The position numbers and the translations under genes were made by a program. Shown here one piece after another: positions 41,996 to 52,502 of a stretch of 64,000 bases of DNA. The DNA is taken from NCBI GenBank assembly GCA_030770425.1, contig JASJFT010000005.1, forward strand, positions 310,001 through 374,000, in the 5' to 3' direction. This DNA comes from Darksidea phi (taxonomy: Eukaryota; Ascomycota; Dothideomycetes; Pleosporales; Lentitheciaceae). The notes below the pieces were generated by a model that had not been told where the DNA came from, searched no databases, and worked only from the letters and a program-made list of their open reading frames with translations. The stretch's first letter is position 1. Every line of letters begins with the position of its first letter.

Positions 41996-44209
41996 ATGCG
42001 CGCTGCTCTCAGAAATGTCTGTAAACAGGAACAAAGTACGCTTCAGACCTCGATACCGGCCTTCCTATGTCCTGCGCTCCTCAGAACCCCGGTAGCACCT
42101 CATGTCCGCCGCGCGGAACCCATCCCGAAGAATTTCTCTACCTTCCGACGAACGCGTCACCAAGCTACAGCTACCGTTCCCTCCGACACCCCACAGCCCC
42201 CTCCCACCTCAGTATCAACCCCTCTTCGGACACAGAGATCGCTCCCTCGCGGCTGCCCCGGATGCGGAGCGCCGTCTCAGATCTACGACAAGGAGGAGGC
42301 CGGGTTTTACAACATCAACCGAAAAGTAGTGAAGCAGTACCTTGAGTATGACGCTACCAGAGGAGAAGAGGGCAAAGAAGATAGCGTCTATGCAAAAGCC
42401 CTCAAACGGGTGGACCCAAAGCTGCTTGAAGAAATTGGGCTGGACAAGGAGGTTCTCGAGGCAGGGGACACGGTGGAGAAGGGCGCTCCAGAGACGCCGG
42501 TATGCGATCGGTGTCATAATCTCGTTCATCACCGGGTCGGAACGCCCATCTACCATCCTTCTGTCGAGGCTATACAGCAGACAATCGCCGAGTCGCCGCA
42601 CCGGCGGAACCACATCTACCACGTCGTGGACGCCGCCGACTTCCCCCTCTCGCTCATTCCGACTCTTCAGTCCTCGCTACGCATACCGAAGTTGCGCACA
42701 CAGAATCGTCGGGCGAAGCACAAGGGATGGGTCGCCAACGATCGCATCGCCGAAGTCAGCTTCATAATCACGAGGTCAGATTTATTGGCGCCGAAGAAAG
42801 AGCAGGTGGATGCTCTGATGCCATACATACAAGAAGTGCTGAGAGATGCGCTTGGGAGAACAAACAAGCTCGCACGCCTAGGGAACGTGCGATTGGTCAG
42901 CGCAAAAAGAGGATGGTGGACTAAGCAAGTCAAGGACGACATCTGGGACCGAGGAGGCGCAGGTTGGATGGTTGGTAAAGTCAATGTCGGAAAGTCCAAC
43001 CTCTTCGAAGTCGTCTTTCCCAAAGGCAGAGGCACCGACTACCAAGACATTCGCAAGATCCGCAGCGACGCCGAGCGCGAAGCTATGCTCAATAACGCAA
43101 AATCGCTCGAAGAACTCGTCCAGGTGCAAGACCAACTTGCCGAAGAAGACGCCGAAGCCGAGCGCCAAAAGCGCGAGCCCCAGGCTTACCTTCACAAACC
43201 GCCTGAGGAGGACATGTTAGAAGAAGACGATGAAGACTTTGACCCAAACGCTCTCCTTCCCCCACCTCAACCATACACCCCTTACCCCGTCCTCCCCATC
43301 GCCTCCTCCCTCCCAGGCACAACCGCTTCACCCATCCGTATCCCCTTTGGTCGCAATCGTGGCGAACTCATCGATCTCCCCGGTCTTGCCCGCACACCCC
43401 CAGGTCTCGAGACCTTCGTCCAGCCCTCCTTCCATGACGACCTCGTCATGAAGTCCCGCATAAATGCCCAACGCTTTGCCCTCAAACCAGGTCAATCACT
43501 CATCCTAGGGGGCGGTCTTATCCGCATAACGCCCACCACCGAGAACCTCATCTTCCTCATCCACCCTTTTGTCCCTATTGACCCGCATGTCACACGTACA
43601 GACAAGGCGGTCGATTATCAGGCGCAAACCAGCGACCGCACGCTTCCTTCCATTCTTGCTGAAGGTGTAGGCGACAAGATGCGATCAGCGGGAAGGTTCA
43701 AACTCAAATGGGACGTCACCAAGAAACTCGCGGGTCCCCTTACGAGCAGCATAGCCGGCAAAATGCGCCCAGAAAACCTCCCCTTCCGCATCTTCGGCAC
43801 AGACATCCTCATTGAAGGCGTCGGCTGGCTCGAAATCTCGGCCCAGATACGCCGGCCGCAGGGCTGGAAGCCAGTTGGCATGGTCAAGAAAGATCCAAAC
43901 CATGCTCAGAAGGCCAAACTCGCCGCGCTACAGAAGGAGCAGGAGGTCCGGAGGCAGAAATACGAAGCTAAATTGAAGGGCGAGGAGTGGGTCAAGGAAG
44001 AGGTTGATGAGGAGTCGCTCGAGGACGTGGCGGACTTTCCAGAGGTTGAAGTCTTTAGTCCGCTAGGCAAGTTTGTCGGTGCTCGACAGCCCATGTGTGC
44101 GAGTATCGTCAGTGGACCCAAGCAGATTAGCAGTCGGGAGCGGACGGCGAGACCGAGGAGGAGTATGGTCAGTGTGAAGAGGCAGAGGAAGCCCAAGGCG
44201 CGAGCGTAG
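41996..44209 (+). CDS. gep3: Gep3-like mitochondrial GTPase (YqeH/NOA1 family)
   Basis: One exon, 737 residues from ATG 41996. The N terminus is basic and hydroxylated, as expected for a mitochondrial presequence. A zinc-binding part follows: CPGCG near residue 90 and CDRCHNLVHH near 170. The G motifs come in circularly permuted order: TRSDLL (G4, about 260), VSAKRGW (G5, about 300), VGKVNVGKSNL (P-loop, about 327), then ELIDLPGL (G3, about 460). An acidic insert separates P-loop and G3. This permuted order with the N-terminal zinc ribbon defines the YqeH/NOA1 group; Gep3 is its fungal member, needed for mitochondrial ribosome assembly and interacting genetically with prohibitins. The C terminus is rich in Lys/Arg. 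Confidence 0.88.
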   Translation: MRAALRNVCKQEQSTLQTSIPAFLCPALLRTPVAPHVRRAEPIPKNFSTFRRTRHQATATVPSDTPQPPPTSVSTPLRTQRSLPRGCPGCGAPSQIYDKEEAGFYNINRKVVKQYLEYDATRGEEGKEDSVYAKALKRVDPKLLEEIGLDKEVLEAGDTVEKGAPETPVCDRCHNLVHHRVGTPIYHPSVEAIQQTIAESPHRRNHIYHVVDAADFPLSLIPTLQSSLRIPKLRTQNRRAKHKGWVANDRIAEVSFIITRSDLLAPKKEQVDALMPYIQEVLRDALGRTNKLARLGNVRLVSAKRGWWTKQVKDDIWDRGGAGWMVGKVNVGKSNLFEVVFPKGRGTDYQDIRKIRSDAEREAMLNNAKSLEELVQVQDQLAEEDAEAERQKREPQAYLHKPPEEDMLEEDDEDFDPNALLPPPQPYTPYPVLPIASSLPGTTASPIRIPFGRNRGELIDLPGLARTPPGLETFVQPSFHDDLVMKSRINAQRFALKPGQSLILGGGLIRITPTTENLIFLIHPFVPIDPHVTRTDKAVDYQAQTSDRTLPSILAEGVGDKMRSAGRFKLKWDVTKKLAGPLTSSIAGKMRPENLPFRIFGTDILIEGVGWLEISAQIRRPQGWKPVGMVKKDPNHAQKAKLAALQKEQEVRRQKYEAKLKGEEWVKEEVDEESLEDVADFPEVEVFSPLGKFVGARQPMCASIVSGPKQISSRERTARPRRSMVSVKRQRKPKARA

Positions 44210-44766
44210 ACATGGTCATGCATGTATGCGATATCATTCTTGTAGACTAGCCCTTGTATATAACCGAGCGGGACACCACACACTAGCCACACAACACAAA
44301 TGAACTGTCACACGCAACCGTTATACCAATACCAGAGCCAATACAATACCAATACCAATACTAATGCAAAAAAAAAAAAGAACAAGAAAACTCCAATACA
44401 TGAATGCTAGGCCGCGAGGGAAGAAAGAGAATAAATGGAACAAAGATGCGAAGATGAAGAGGAGAATATAGACTAGCGTAACCCCCATGAATGCTTTTCA
44501 TATCGGAATAAAGGAAGGTTTATGCACCCTTGAGGACTGCCGGCCCAGAAATGCGATGAACGCCCAACGCCGCACAACGCGCACAGCCGTTGCCAACCAC
44601 TACCGTCTTCTATTCTACTCTGCTTGTAATTGGCTCTTGTAGCCCATCGTGGCGTCTGCGAGCGCGTCCCTATACCTGTCACATGCGCTATGCGACAGGG
44701 GCGACAGGGGCAAGGCCTCGTCTGTTCTGCCCTCCCCTTGATGTGTAGAAATGTAGGATGGGGTGC
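44210..44766. other. Convergent intergenic region
   Basis: Lies between the 3' ends of the Gep3-like gene and the GT34 gene. It contains tandem CAATAC copies and an A tract; otherwise nothing recognisable. Both transcripts should end here. Confidence 0.5.
44323..44379. repeat. CAATAC tandem repeat followed by poly(A)
   Basis: Several imperfect copies of the hexamer CAATAC (ATACCAATACCAG, ACAATACCAATACCAATACT) run into about 12 A residues. In the convergent 3' region of two genes. Confidence 0.7.
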
Positions 44767-45855
44767 CTAACTGGAGCCCTGTCGCTGGCCGTCGAGGATG
44801 TCGAAGAAGGGTTTTTGCTCGGTGGCGCAGTTGTGGTCTTTAGCGCAGCCGGGGAAGTTTGCAACCAGATCGCCGTCCTTGTATTTACCGTTCTTTAGGT
44901 TTGCAGGGCCCGAGGCGTAGGCGTTGAGCATGTTTTGGGGGACGAGGGCGAGCTTTGCGAGGATGGTGCCGTGCCATCTGTCACATGTCAATTTTCCACT
45001 TTCTGTCCAAGTTGGAGGTGGTGAATACGTACTGCACGATATGTTCCAGCGCATGCGACTCCGCCTTTTGAAAGTTGTAACTCCTGTAAATCGGATCGAA
45101 CCAAGCGTCCAAAAAGTACTTCGCCCACTCTCCATTCCGCACAATGATGCTCGTGGGCGTCAGTCCTTCCTTATCCTGCGTAGTGATAAAGTCTATCCGA
45201 TCACCCTTCAGGTTGCCAAACGTCTTGATAACGCTGTCTGGCGGCACCACGGGCTCGTTGACGATCATGAGCTTTTCGAGGCGGGAGGGGGCGAGAAGGT
45301 GCGATTGTAGGTTGATAGAGGGGTTCATGATCAGGGCGGTGCTGTCGAGGTACCAGAAGAAGGTGGAGCCAGGGAAGAGTGTCATGGCGTGCCGGAGAGC
45401 GGGGACTTTGGCCCAGGTGACGGGGGAGGTGCCCAGTGGGTAGTCGGCATGTCCGGGGAAGAAAGTTAGGTAGCCTTTGTGCGTGTCAATTCCATGCTGC
45501 ATGAGAAGGGAGGCCTAAGGGGCCACAAACCATGTCGCTTCGCATACTCATTCCGATTCTGCTTTATCCTCTTCACCCACACCGCATCCGCCTTGGGATC
45601 TATAACCGTGACGATGACCACAGGAGGACCGGATCCTATCTCGACCTTGGGTAGCCCCACGCCCTTCTCAGCACTGCCCATCCTCCCCACCAGCCACAAT
45701 ATTGTCAAGAAGCCTAGTATGCTGACCACGATTAACCGCAGCTTATCTCTCCGCAGTAAATTCTTCAACGCCGGCGGTATGGGTAGCGAACTCTGATTGC
45801 GCGCAGCGTACGGCGGCGGCCGCGACGTTTTCCGAGGAGGCATAGCGAAATGCAT
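44767..45855 (-). CDS. GT34 alpha-1,6-mannosyltransferase (Mnn10/Mnn11-like)
   Basis: Exons 45855-45531, 45474-45033 and 44977-44767 give 325 residues. The first intron (56 nt) ends at cacaaag, restoring KRHGYLTFFPGHADYPL; a shorter cag acceptor would break the frame. It is a type II Golgi protein: short Pro/Arg-rich cytosolic tail, membrane anchor LRLIVVSILGFLTILWLVG, stem, then the catalytic domain. SWARVPALRHA-like (TWAKVPALRHAM), TFFWYLDSTALIMNPSI, IIVRNGEWAKYFLDAW and AESHALEHIVQ mark the family of yeast Mnn10/Mnn11 and Gma12. These enzymes extend the mannan outer chain in the M-Pol complex. At the DxD position it reads DST, so metal binding may differ or this may be a non-catalytic partner. 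Confidence 0.83.
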
Positions 45856-46781
45856 TGTGTGGAAGAAGTGCGATCGGAGGGGGAAGGCCAGGGAGGCCAG
45901 ATCAGGAGTGCTGGAGGTTCAAACGAGGGATAGCAGTTGGCGGAGCGCAGGTCGTGGAGGAAATTACTGCTCGTTCATGGTTTGGTGAAAGCGTGCAGTG
46001 ATTCCTGAAAGGTAGGGGTCGCGGATTGAGGTGCGCTTCTGCACGAGGGCAGCTGTTAACATGTATTTGAGAAAATTACGGCGATATCGCGGTTGGGATG
46101 ATGAGATGAGCCGCCAAGACATCCAAAGCTGGCCCCTGCTTAGACTCTCGACCGCTGAGGAACCCTTGCTTCGTGCCCTCTCCTATTCATTCATGCGGCA
46201 AAAGACAATTCCCCTTTTCAAATCTAGTAATCAACACGCGCTGTATAGAACGTTTTCGCGACGAGACCCGGACGCCTGATCGGCAACTCTATTCTACTCC
46301 TCGGAACGCCCGATAAAACATTCCACCAATTGCAGCGGCGGCGGCGCATCGGGTAAGACCGCATGTTCTGCTACCCGTAATAACCAGGTTGAGCAATTGC
46401 GCCATTGAGTGCTGACACAGGCGCCGTCACCGTCAGCGTGGCGGAGGTTCAGCTCTCTGCCAAGCCTATAGGCGTAAAGGGTAGGCGCTTTTACCAGCAA
46501 TGCCGAGGGAAAACATACAATGAATGATTGAGGTAAGGCAAAAGGGGAGTGTTGAAGGAACACTACAGAAGTTTCCACAGTTTATTGTGGGCAGAGGCGG
46601 ATGGGACTACGTATGAAAGAACGATGAACTACGCCTACCCGCTATGACGTCGAGTGAAGGTCACAAAAATGCTCCGCTACGGTTATTGGTATTTGACGTC
46701 GCGGTCCGCCTCTCTTCTTCGTAGTTTATCTTCACGTCGAATCTCCCAATCTTTATCTTCCTTCTCCAGAAAACAGTCAAA
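45856..46781. other. Divergent intergenic region
   Basis: Separates the starts of the GT34 gene and the phosphomannose isomerase gene. Both work on mannose metabolism, so a shared upstream region is notable. No gene is recognised between; the short frames at 46031-46279 and 46294-46578 lack support. Confidence 0.5.
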
Positions 46782-48101
46782 ATGGTCGAGAAAGTTCTCC
46801 AGCTGAAATGCTCTTGTAACCAGTATCCCTGGGGCAAGCAGGGCTCAAACTCGCTCGCAGCAACGCTATGCTCGAAGACGCCAGGGACTGATTTCAAGAT
46901 CGACGAAGATACCCCGTACGCAGAGATGTAAGTGTAATATCTTATCGGATCCACGTTGCCATTGACACGTGATAGGTGGATGGGCACATATCCCGACCTT
47001 CCTTCGTATGTGCTGGAGACTGGCGAGGATCTGCAGGACGTTCTCGACAAGAACGTTGACCAACTCATTGGCCAGGGCGTGGTCGATAAGTTCAACCACT
47101 CCAAGCTTCCATACCTTCCAAAGGTGCTGTCGATAGCCAAGGCTCTACCGTTGCAGTTACATCCGGTACGTCGACTGACATCACTATTGCTCCGGTCTCT
47201 AACAATCGCGTAGAACAAGACTCTTGCTGCGGAACTACATAATCGCAATCCCAGCCAGTTCACCGACCCCAACCACAAGCCAGAGATTGCACTCGCCTTG
47301 AGCGACTTCGAAGCATTCTGTGGCTTCAAGCCGCTCGACGATATCAAGAAGCTGATGGACCTCCCACCTCTTCAAGCCTTTCTTCCCCAAGTCAAGAAAG
47401 CCGAATTCGACAACCAAACGCTTAAGCACGTAGTCAAAACCATGCTCATGGCGTCAGACGAAGCCATCGCAAAGACAAACGACGCTCTGCTGCAGTTGCC
47501 CAGGGATTCCTTCGGCAAAGACACCTACATTCCCGACCTCATTCCTCGTTTGTCAAAGCAGTACGACAAGTGCGATAACGGGACCGTCGTTGCGTTGATC
47601 ACGATGAACTACCTCCAGCTCAAGGCCGGCCAGAGCATATACATCCCCGCCGACGGCATCCACGCCTACCTTTCCGGCGACATTATCGAATGCATGGCTC
47701 GCTCCAACAATGTGCTCAACACTGGATTCTGTCCCCGCGCAGACCGTGATTCAATCGACATGTTCTGCTCGTCACTTACTTTCAGCCCACACTCTGCCAA
47801 GGAGGCGATCCTGCAACCCATACCGTTTAATCGGAGCAAAAATGGAAAGACGCAGATGTATGCGCCGCCGCTGAGCGAGTTCAACATGCTTGGTACTGAG
47901 GTTGGGGGTGGAGAGACCGAGACAATTGGACCGCTTGGTGGACCGGCTATTTCGATTGTAACAGAGGGTGAGGGTACGATGAAGGTCGGCAGGAAAGAAC
48001 ACAAGCTCAGCGAGGGATTTATCTACTTTATTGGGCATGGTGTTGAAGTTGGCTATGAAGCAACGAAGGGCCTGCAGATTTACACAGCTTTCGTGGAGTA
48101 G
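46782..48101 (+). CDS. Mannose-6-phosphate isomerase
   Basis: Exons 46782-46927, 46976-47165 and 47214-48101 with two 48-nt introns give 407 residues. The enzyme interconverts fructose-6-phosphate and mannose-6-phosphate and so supplies GDP-mannose for glycosylation and cell-wall mannan. Type I PMI features are complete: the N-terminal YPWGKQGSNS, the zinc ligands in LQLHPNK and in NHKPEIALAL, and GQSIYIPADGIHAYLSGDIIE with the third ligand His. The Cys and Glu-rich end (SEGFIYFIGHGVEV) is also typical. The neighbouring divergent gene encodes a mannosyltransferase that depends on the same sugar pool. No oddities seen. Confidence 0.95.
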
Positions 48102-48676
48102 ATAGCGCCATAATGGCTTGAGGCGCGGCGGAGCACGGGTACTGCGCGGACACAGCTTAGGTACTTTCCTTTGTGCCCATGCACGGCATAGCACCAATGT
48201 ATTATCATTGTACCGAAATCTGACTGCTGCACGAGGGGTAATGCATGGGTAGGCTCGGATCCGTGTCAGGCCCCCGCATGGGTAGTTTCTCCCCGCACTT
48301 GACCTCCGCTCTCCCTGCAGCTTGGATGGGACAGCTATAAAACCCCACAAGAAGTACGTGAAATTCGTTTTCTGAGCCTTCGCATTCTCTAGATTACAAT
48401 TGACGAAGGCGTACTTTTCGAAATTAGTGTTATTTTTACCGTGCTCGTTTGTATTGAAAGGTGTCTAAAGCGTCGACTGAGTACCCAAGGTACGTAAATA
48501 AAGAAATAAGGGAGTTGCCCTTGAGGTAATGAGATCAAGCTTCGCAATTGTGTGTACGAGCTTCATTGCAAACTTCCGTCTTCATTACATCTATCCCAGT
48601 CTCACCCACCCATCGGCCCTGGAACTCGGACCCGGCTAATCGTCCCAGCTAGCTCAAATCGACCGTAACCATCGCA
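48102..48676. other. Intergenic region with TATA-like site
   Basis: Tandem-oriented genes flank it. A TATAAAA string lies at 48336-48342, about 335 bases before the next ATG. If used, the downstream gene would have a long 5' UTR. Nothing else recognised. Confidence 0.4.
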
Positions 48677-50128
48677 ATGGCGACAGACGTAGAATCTAAA
48701 CGCGACTCAATGGACGCTGGCATCCCCACGCTCGAATCAAAACTCGAATCTACCACGCTGGAACCATCTAGTTCTAGAAACCGCCCCCTAGGTCTTACAG
48801 ACCTCCCACCCTCCGTCCGCAACAAAATCTACGCCCACGTCCTGGATACCGAGCTCGTCAACCTCGGCAAGGAAAATGTCTCCTACACACACACTATCAA
48901 AAGCGGCGTCCTCCAGTTCAGCGCCTCGCGTCCACCTTTCCCCGTCGAAACCGCCTTATTCTATGTAAATAAGCAGATTGGAAAGGAAGCGAAAGAGTGG
49001 TTCTACAAAAAGAACCTTTTCGTTAAATTTGACATTTATTCGTCCGATGCCCGCCACGCGAAAACTATGCTCGAAGACTCGGGCGTCCTCTTCGCTACTC
49101 CGAATCCTACATTGCTTGAGCAGTGCACGGCGTATGCTATGGAGCTTACTCTCGTCGAGAAGAACAGCGCTCAGAAGAGAGCGAGCGTTATGTTCCCCGC
49201 GCAGTATCTACCCAGGTTGATCAATTTTATGGATCAGGCGGCGAGGGCGTCGGGGTCGTGGGCACCGGGACACGCACTGTTCATGTCGGTCTGTCATACG
49301 TATGATCTCGAGATCGCACGACTACAAGGCGATCTGCTCGAGCTCTTCCGCATGCTTACGAATCTCGGCGCTGTCACCATCGACAAGAAGAACCTACTCC
49401 CTGGGTATGCGGAGGGTCTGCAGACTAGCATGACAGCGGCGAGCTTCAACGCAGATACCTGGCTCAATACCATGAGCGAGATCACTGACCGAGCCGTCGA
49501 AGCAAAGGACAAGAAAAATTACGAACAGGCGGCTCAATATTGTCAATCCGTCATCATAGCAATGACATACGCCTACCTCACCCGCGCCGAAGCCCTCCAC
49601 ATGAAACCAGACTCCTTCCACAAAGCCATCCAGCGCCTCCGCCACACCACAGAGCTCACACACGGCACAGCCCTCCGCCTAAAACACGCCCACCTCACCA
49701 CCCCATCCTGGCAGCCCACCTTCTCAACCTCGCCCCCAACACCAGAGATGCAAAAAGCAGCCACCGACCTCCTCGGCGCTGAAACAGCAACCTCACAAGC
49801 CCTCAGTCTAGCCACCGACTCGCCCTCGCCCTCCTCAAACCCATGGTTCCGCTCCCTCCCGCCCGAACTCATCCCCCCTAACAAAGCGGAATGGTTTACG
49901 GATGAGGAGAGAGGGTGCGCGTGGTTTGAAGCTGGTCTTGTGCACTTGGCGCTTGGCGAGTTTCTGTTTGCTGCGGGCGACTTGGAAAGAGCGGAACGGT
50001 TGGTTGGGGAGGGTATGAAGGGGGGTGTGGAGGAAGCGTTTGAAAGGGCGAGGGCGGGCATTGATTGGAGTGTTAAGCCTGGGATGGGGTTGAGGAGGGC
50101 TATGCGTATTGTCAGGGCGATGGGATGA
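48677..50128 (+). CDS. Hypothetical protein with F-box-like N terminus and helical C terminus
   Basis: A single exon of 483 residues from an ATG in good context. Near residue 40 the segment LTDLPPSVRNKIYAHVL resembles the F-box-like start common in large fungal families of unknown function. Then come FYVNKQIGKEAKEWFYKKN and an ordered middle. The C-terminal third has a Pro/Ser-rich linker (SSNPWFRSLPPELIPP), then helices (AWFEAGLVHLALGEFLFAAGDLERAERL) of TPR type. Such proteins may be substrate adaptors of ubiquitin ligases, but that is inference; the F-box signature is weak. I do not recognise a named orthologue. Confidence 0.7.
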   Translation: MATDVESKRDSMDAGIPTLESKLESTTLEPSSSRNRPLGLTDLPPSVRNKIYAHVLDTELVNLGKENVSYTHTIKSGVLQFSASRPPFPVETALFYVNKQIGKEAKEWFYKKNLFVKFDIYSSDARHAKTMLEDSGVLFATPNPTLLEQCTAYAMELTLVEKNSAQKRASVMFPAQYLPRLINFMDQAARASGSWAPGHALFMSVCHTYDLEIARLQGDLLELFRMLTNLGAVTIDKKNLLPGYAEGLQTSMTAASFNADTWLNTMSEITDRAVEAKDKKNYEQAAQYCQSVIIAMTYAYLTRAEALHMKPDSFHKAIQRLRHTTELTHGTALRLKHAHLTTPSWQPTFSTSPPTPEMQKAATDLLGAETATSQALSLATDSPSPSSNPWFRSLPPELIPPNKAEWFTDEERGCAWFEAGLVHLALGEFLFAAGDLERAERLVGEGMKGGVEEAFERARAGIDWSVKPGMGLRRAMRIVRAMG

Positions 50129-50732
50129 TATTGATGTGTTATGATCGTGGACTACTGTAGATAACTCTCGTGTCATTGCTCGTCGCCTGTCAATGTTCGA
50201 AACATGGCCTCTTCGGTATCTCACGATCGATAGTACTGTGTACAGCTCTATAGCTCTATTATCGTGTATAGAGTGTGGGTATAACACCTCTACAAACTCC
50301 TACCGTGCAAATCCAAAACAAATAGATAGCTCTCGTGTCTGACAGTATAGCAAGTAGTATACGATAACAGGATGCACCTCACACTTTGAAACGAACTACC
50401 CTCCGACTTGACACCGTTCCTTATCTCGAGCATCTCACTATTCGACCCAATGCGGTATTCGATATTCCGCTCATCACATGGCATGGCAACCAAGTCCCAC
50501 GCCACAGAATGCACAAACAGAAATGACCTTGAAAACGTGACCTGACGACGAGCACTCCGTGACTCTCCTTCACTCCGTTTTCGTTGGCACCCAAACCACA
50601 TAAATATTGAGTCCCCCCAGGCTTTTTTTTTCTTCTCCACCCCACACACCCGCACCTCTCGCAGCACTTCCCAAGTCCACCGCTAAGACCTTTTCTCAGT
50701 ATAGATATACCACCATCCGGACAGCCCCCATC
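50129..50732. other. Intergenic region
   Basis: Upstream of the Arg-rich repeat protein. A CT/C-rich leader (TTTTTTTTTCTTCTCC, CCACACACCCGC) just before the ATG at 50733 is a typical fungal promoter feature. No gene recognised. Confidence 0.45.
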
Positions 50733-52000
50733 ATGTCCTTCTACAAAGCTAGACACTACGCCACTACTACGGCGCCATCCGCCGCCTACTACGAGCGCCT
50801 CCCCCGCCTAGACCCGAAGCTCACCGCGAAGGAAACACACGAGCACATCTTCTTCCAGCGCCGCTGGAAGAAATACTGTACGTCATCTTCCCACCCCCCT
50901 CCCTCCTACAAAGACACAAACCCATGCTAATTCATCTTCCCCCCACAACAGTCACCATGACCACAATAGCCACCCCCTGGGCGTCCTGGCACCCCCTCCT
51001 CGTCCACCCCCAGATGGAAACCCGCCCTTGCCAGTACGACAACTCGCGCATCCACAAGCTAACCTGCGGGCACACCATTGCCGTCCCCCGAGATGCCGAG
51101 CCCTGCGCCGCCAACTGCGCCAAAAATGCCACGGTCGAATCGCTCTACTTCGCTAACCCCGTGCCAGCCCAGCACCTCGCCACGCTCGAGAAGATCCGCA
51201 AGTCCGTCGTCGATGGCGTGAACGCGTATGTTGGCTCTTTCCGCACTACCGACGCGCTGCTAGACGCCAAGTACAAGACGCATGTCGATGTGATCCAGCA
51301 AGTCTGGCAGTGGCAGGAACGCCGTATCTGCCCTGTCCCCGATCTCATCAGTGGCGACTTTTCCTGCGACAAGTGCAAGAACAAGGGCCATCGTGCCTCC
51401 TTTCCTACGTTCGCCCTGGCCGAGGATCCGTACTTCTGCATCGTCGTTGGGCGCGAGGAGCGCGATATCGTCGTCCTGGAAGAGCTGCAGAAGGGCATGT
51501 TGCAGGAGCTGCGCGTGTACCAATTCGAGAAGTGGCGCGAAGAGAGGCGAGATCGGAGTCTGAGTCCGCGGTTCGGACGCTATGTGAGGGATGGGCGAGT
51601 TAGAAAGACGCGTGAAACTTGGGAGGAGAGGTATGATCGCTATAGAGAGACGCGCAGGGACGACGAGAGGTACGACAGGTACAGGGAGAGGCGCAGGAAC
51701 GATGAGTGGAGGCCTAGATACAGGGAGACGCGCAGGGACGATGAGTGGAACCCTAGATACAGGGAGACGCGTCGGGGTGAAGAGTGGAGCGGCAGATATA
51801 GGGAGACTCGTCGAGGCGAGGAGAGGTACGCCAGCTATAGGGACGAGGCGTGGGAGAGGTACAGGGAGAGGCGCAGGGGCGCGGACAGGAGAAACGCGAG
51901 GTTGACGAGGTGGAGGGTCGAGGAGAAGAAGAGAGTCGTTGGGCGGTTGAGGGACGAGGCTTTGTGGGAGGGAATTGGGGTTTTGGGGCTTGACGAGTAG
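50733..52000 (+). CDS. Unrecognised protein with Cys-containing domain and Arg/Tyr-rich tandem repeats
   Basis: Exons 50733-50877 and 50952-52000, joined by a 74-nt intron, give 397 residues. The first half holds cysteines in a spaced pattern (ETRPCQYDN, KLTCGHTIAVP, EPCAANCAKN, then ICPVPDLISGDFSCDKCKN), possibly a zinc-binding or disulfide fold. Such Cys/His layouts occur in small fungal families of unknown role. From about residue 215 the chain becomes highly charged, with at least five copies of a 13-residue unit close to RYRETRRDDEW. These alternate basic and acidic residues with regularly spaced Tyr. The tail stays basic. No signal peptide or membrane segment is seen. Function unknown; RNA binding or a nuclear role is a guess based only on composition. 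Confidence 0.7.
51610..51870 (+). repeat. 39-nt coding minisatellite
   Basis: In-frame tandem copies of a 39-nt unit (about AGATACAGGGAGACGCGCAG plus a variable part), encoding RYRETRR-type units of the preceding gene. Copies differ at several bases, so the array is not brand-new, but their number could vary between strains. Confidence 0.75.
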
Positions 52001-52502
52001 GACTGCCTTCTGTGTGTGGCACGGAAGTTCGTGGCGGTTCCTTTCGCCGTCTTGCGATTCGAGGGGACGGACTTGGAGTCCAGAGAGCGGTCTTGCACTC
52101 CAGAGGGCGATCTTTCACACGCTATTATGTATTCGTAGATGGATTGCCTGGTCGCCGACATAGTTGCTTCTTCGGTCATGACGATCTCTGGTCGGGCTGA
52201 GACGGCTGCGACAGTGGAGTGGTACTAAGGAAAACAAAAAAAAAAATTGAAAAAAGAATTATGTATCTCACTTTACTTGCCAAGCTTGAATATAATGACG
52301 TGAGTTGAGGCTCTTGGCATTATAAAGATACTTCACAAAGCGGGTTGAGTTTGGTTGTACACGTCTTCCTAGCAGATTCGTAAGCAAAGTAAAGTCGTAA
52401 CGTCGGATTCCCGCCTACTTGTACGCATCATCGAACACATGCTTTCCGGCGCTTAAACCCACCCACCAACTTCATCCCTACGCGCGAGGTATCAGTCGGA
52501 TT
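52001..52502. other. Convergent intergenic region
   Basis: Lies between the 3' end of the repeat-protein gene and the 3' end of the P450 relic. It contains A-rich runs near 52230-52260. No gene recognised. Confidence 0.5.

Noticed and set aside
46661..47347. 228-residue frame antisense to phosphomannose isomerase
   Set aside because: It overlaps confirmed exons and introns of the isomerase on the other strand and shows no domain.
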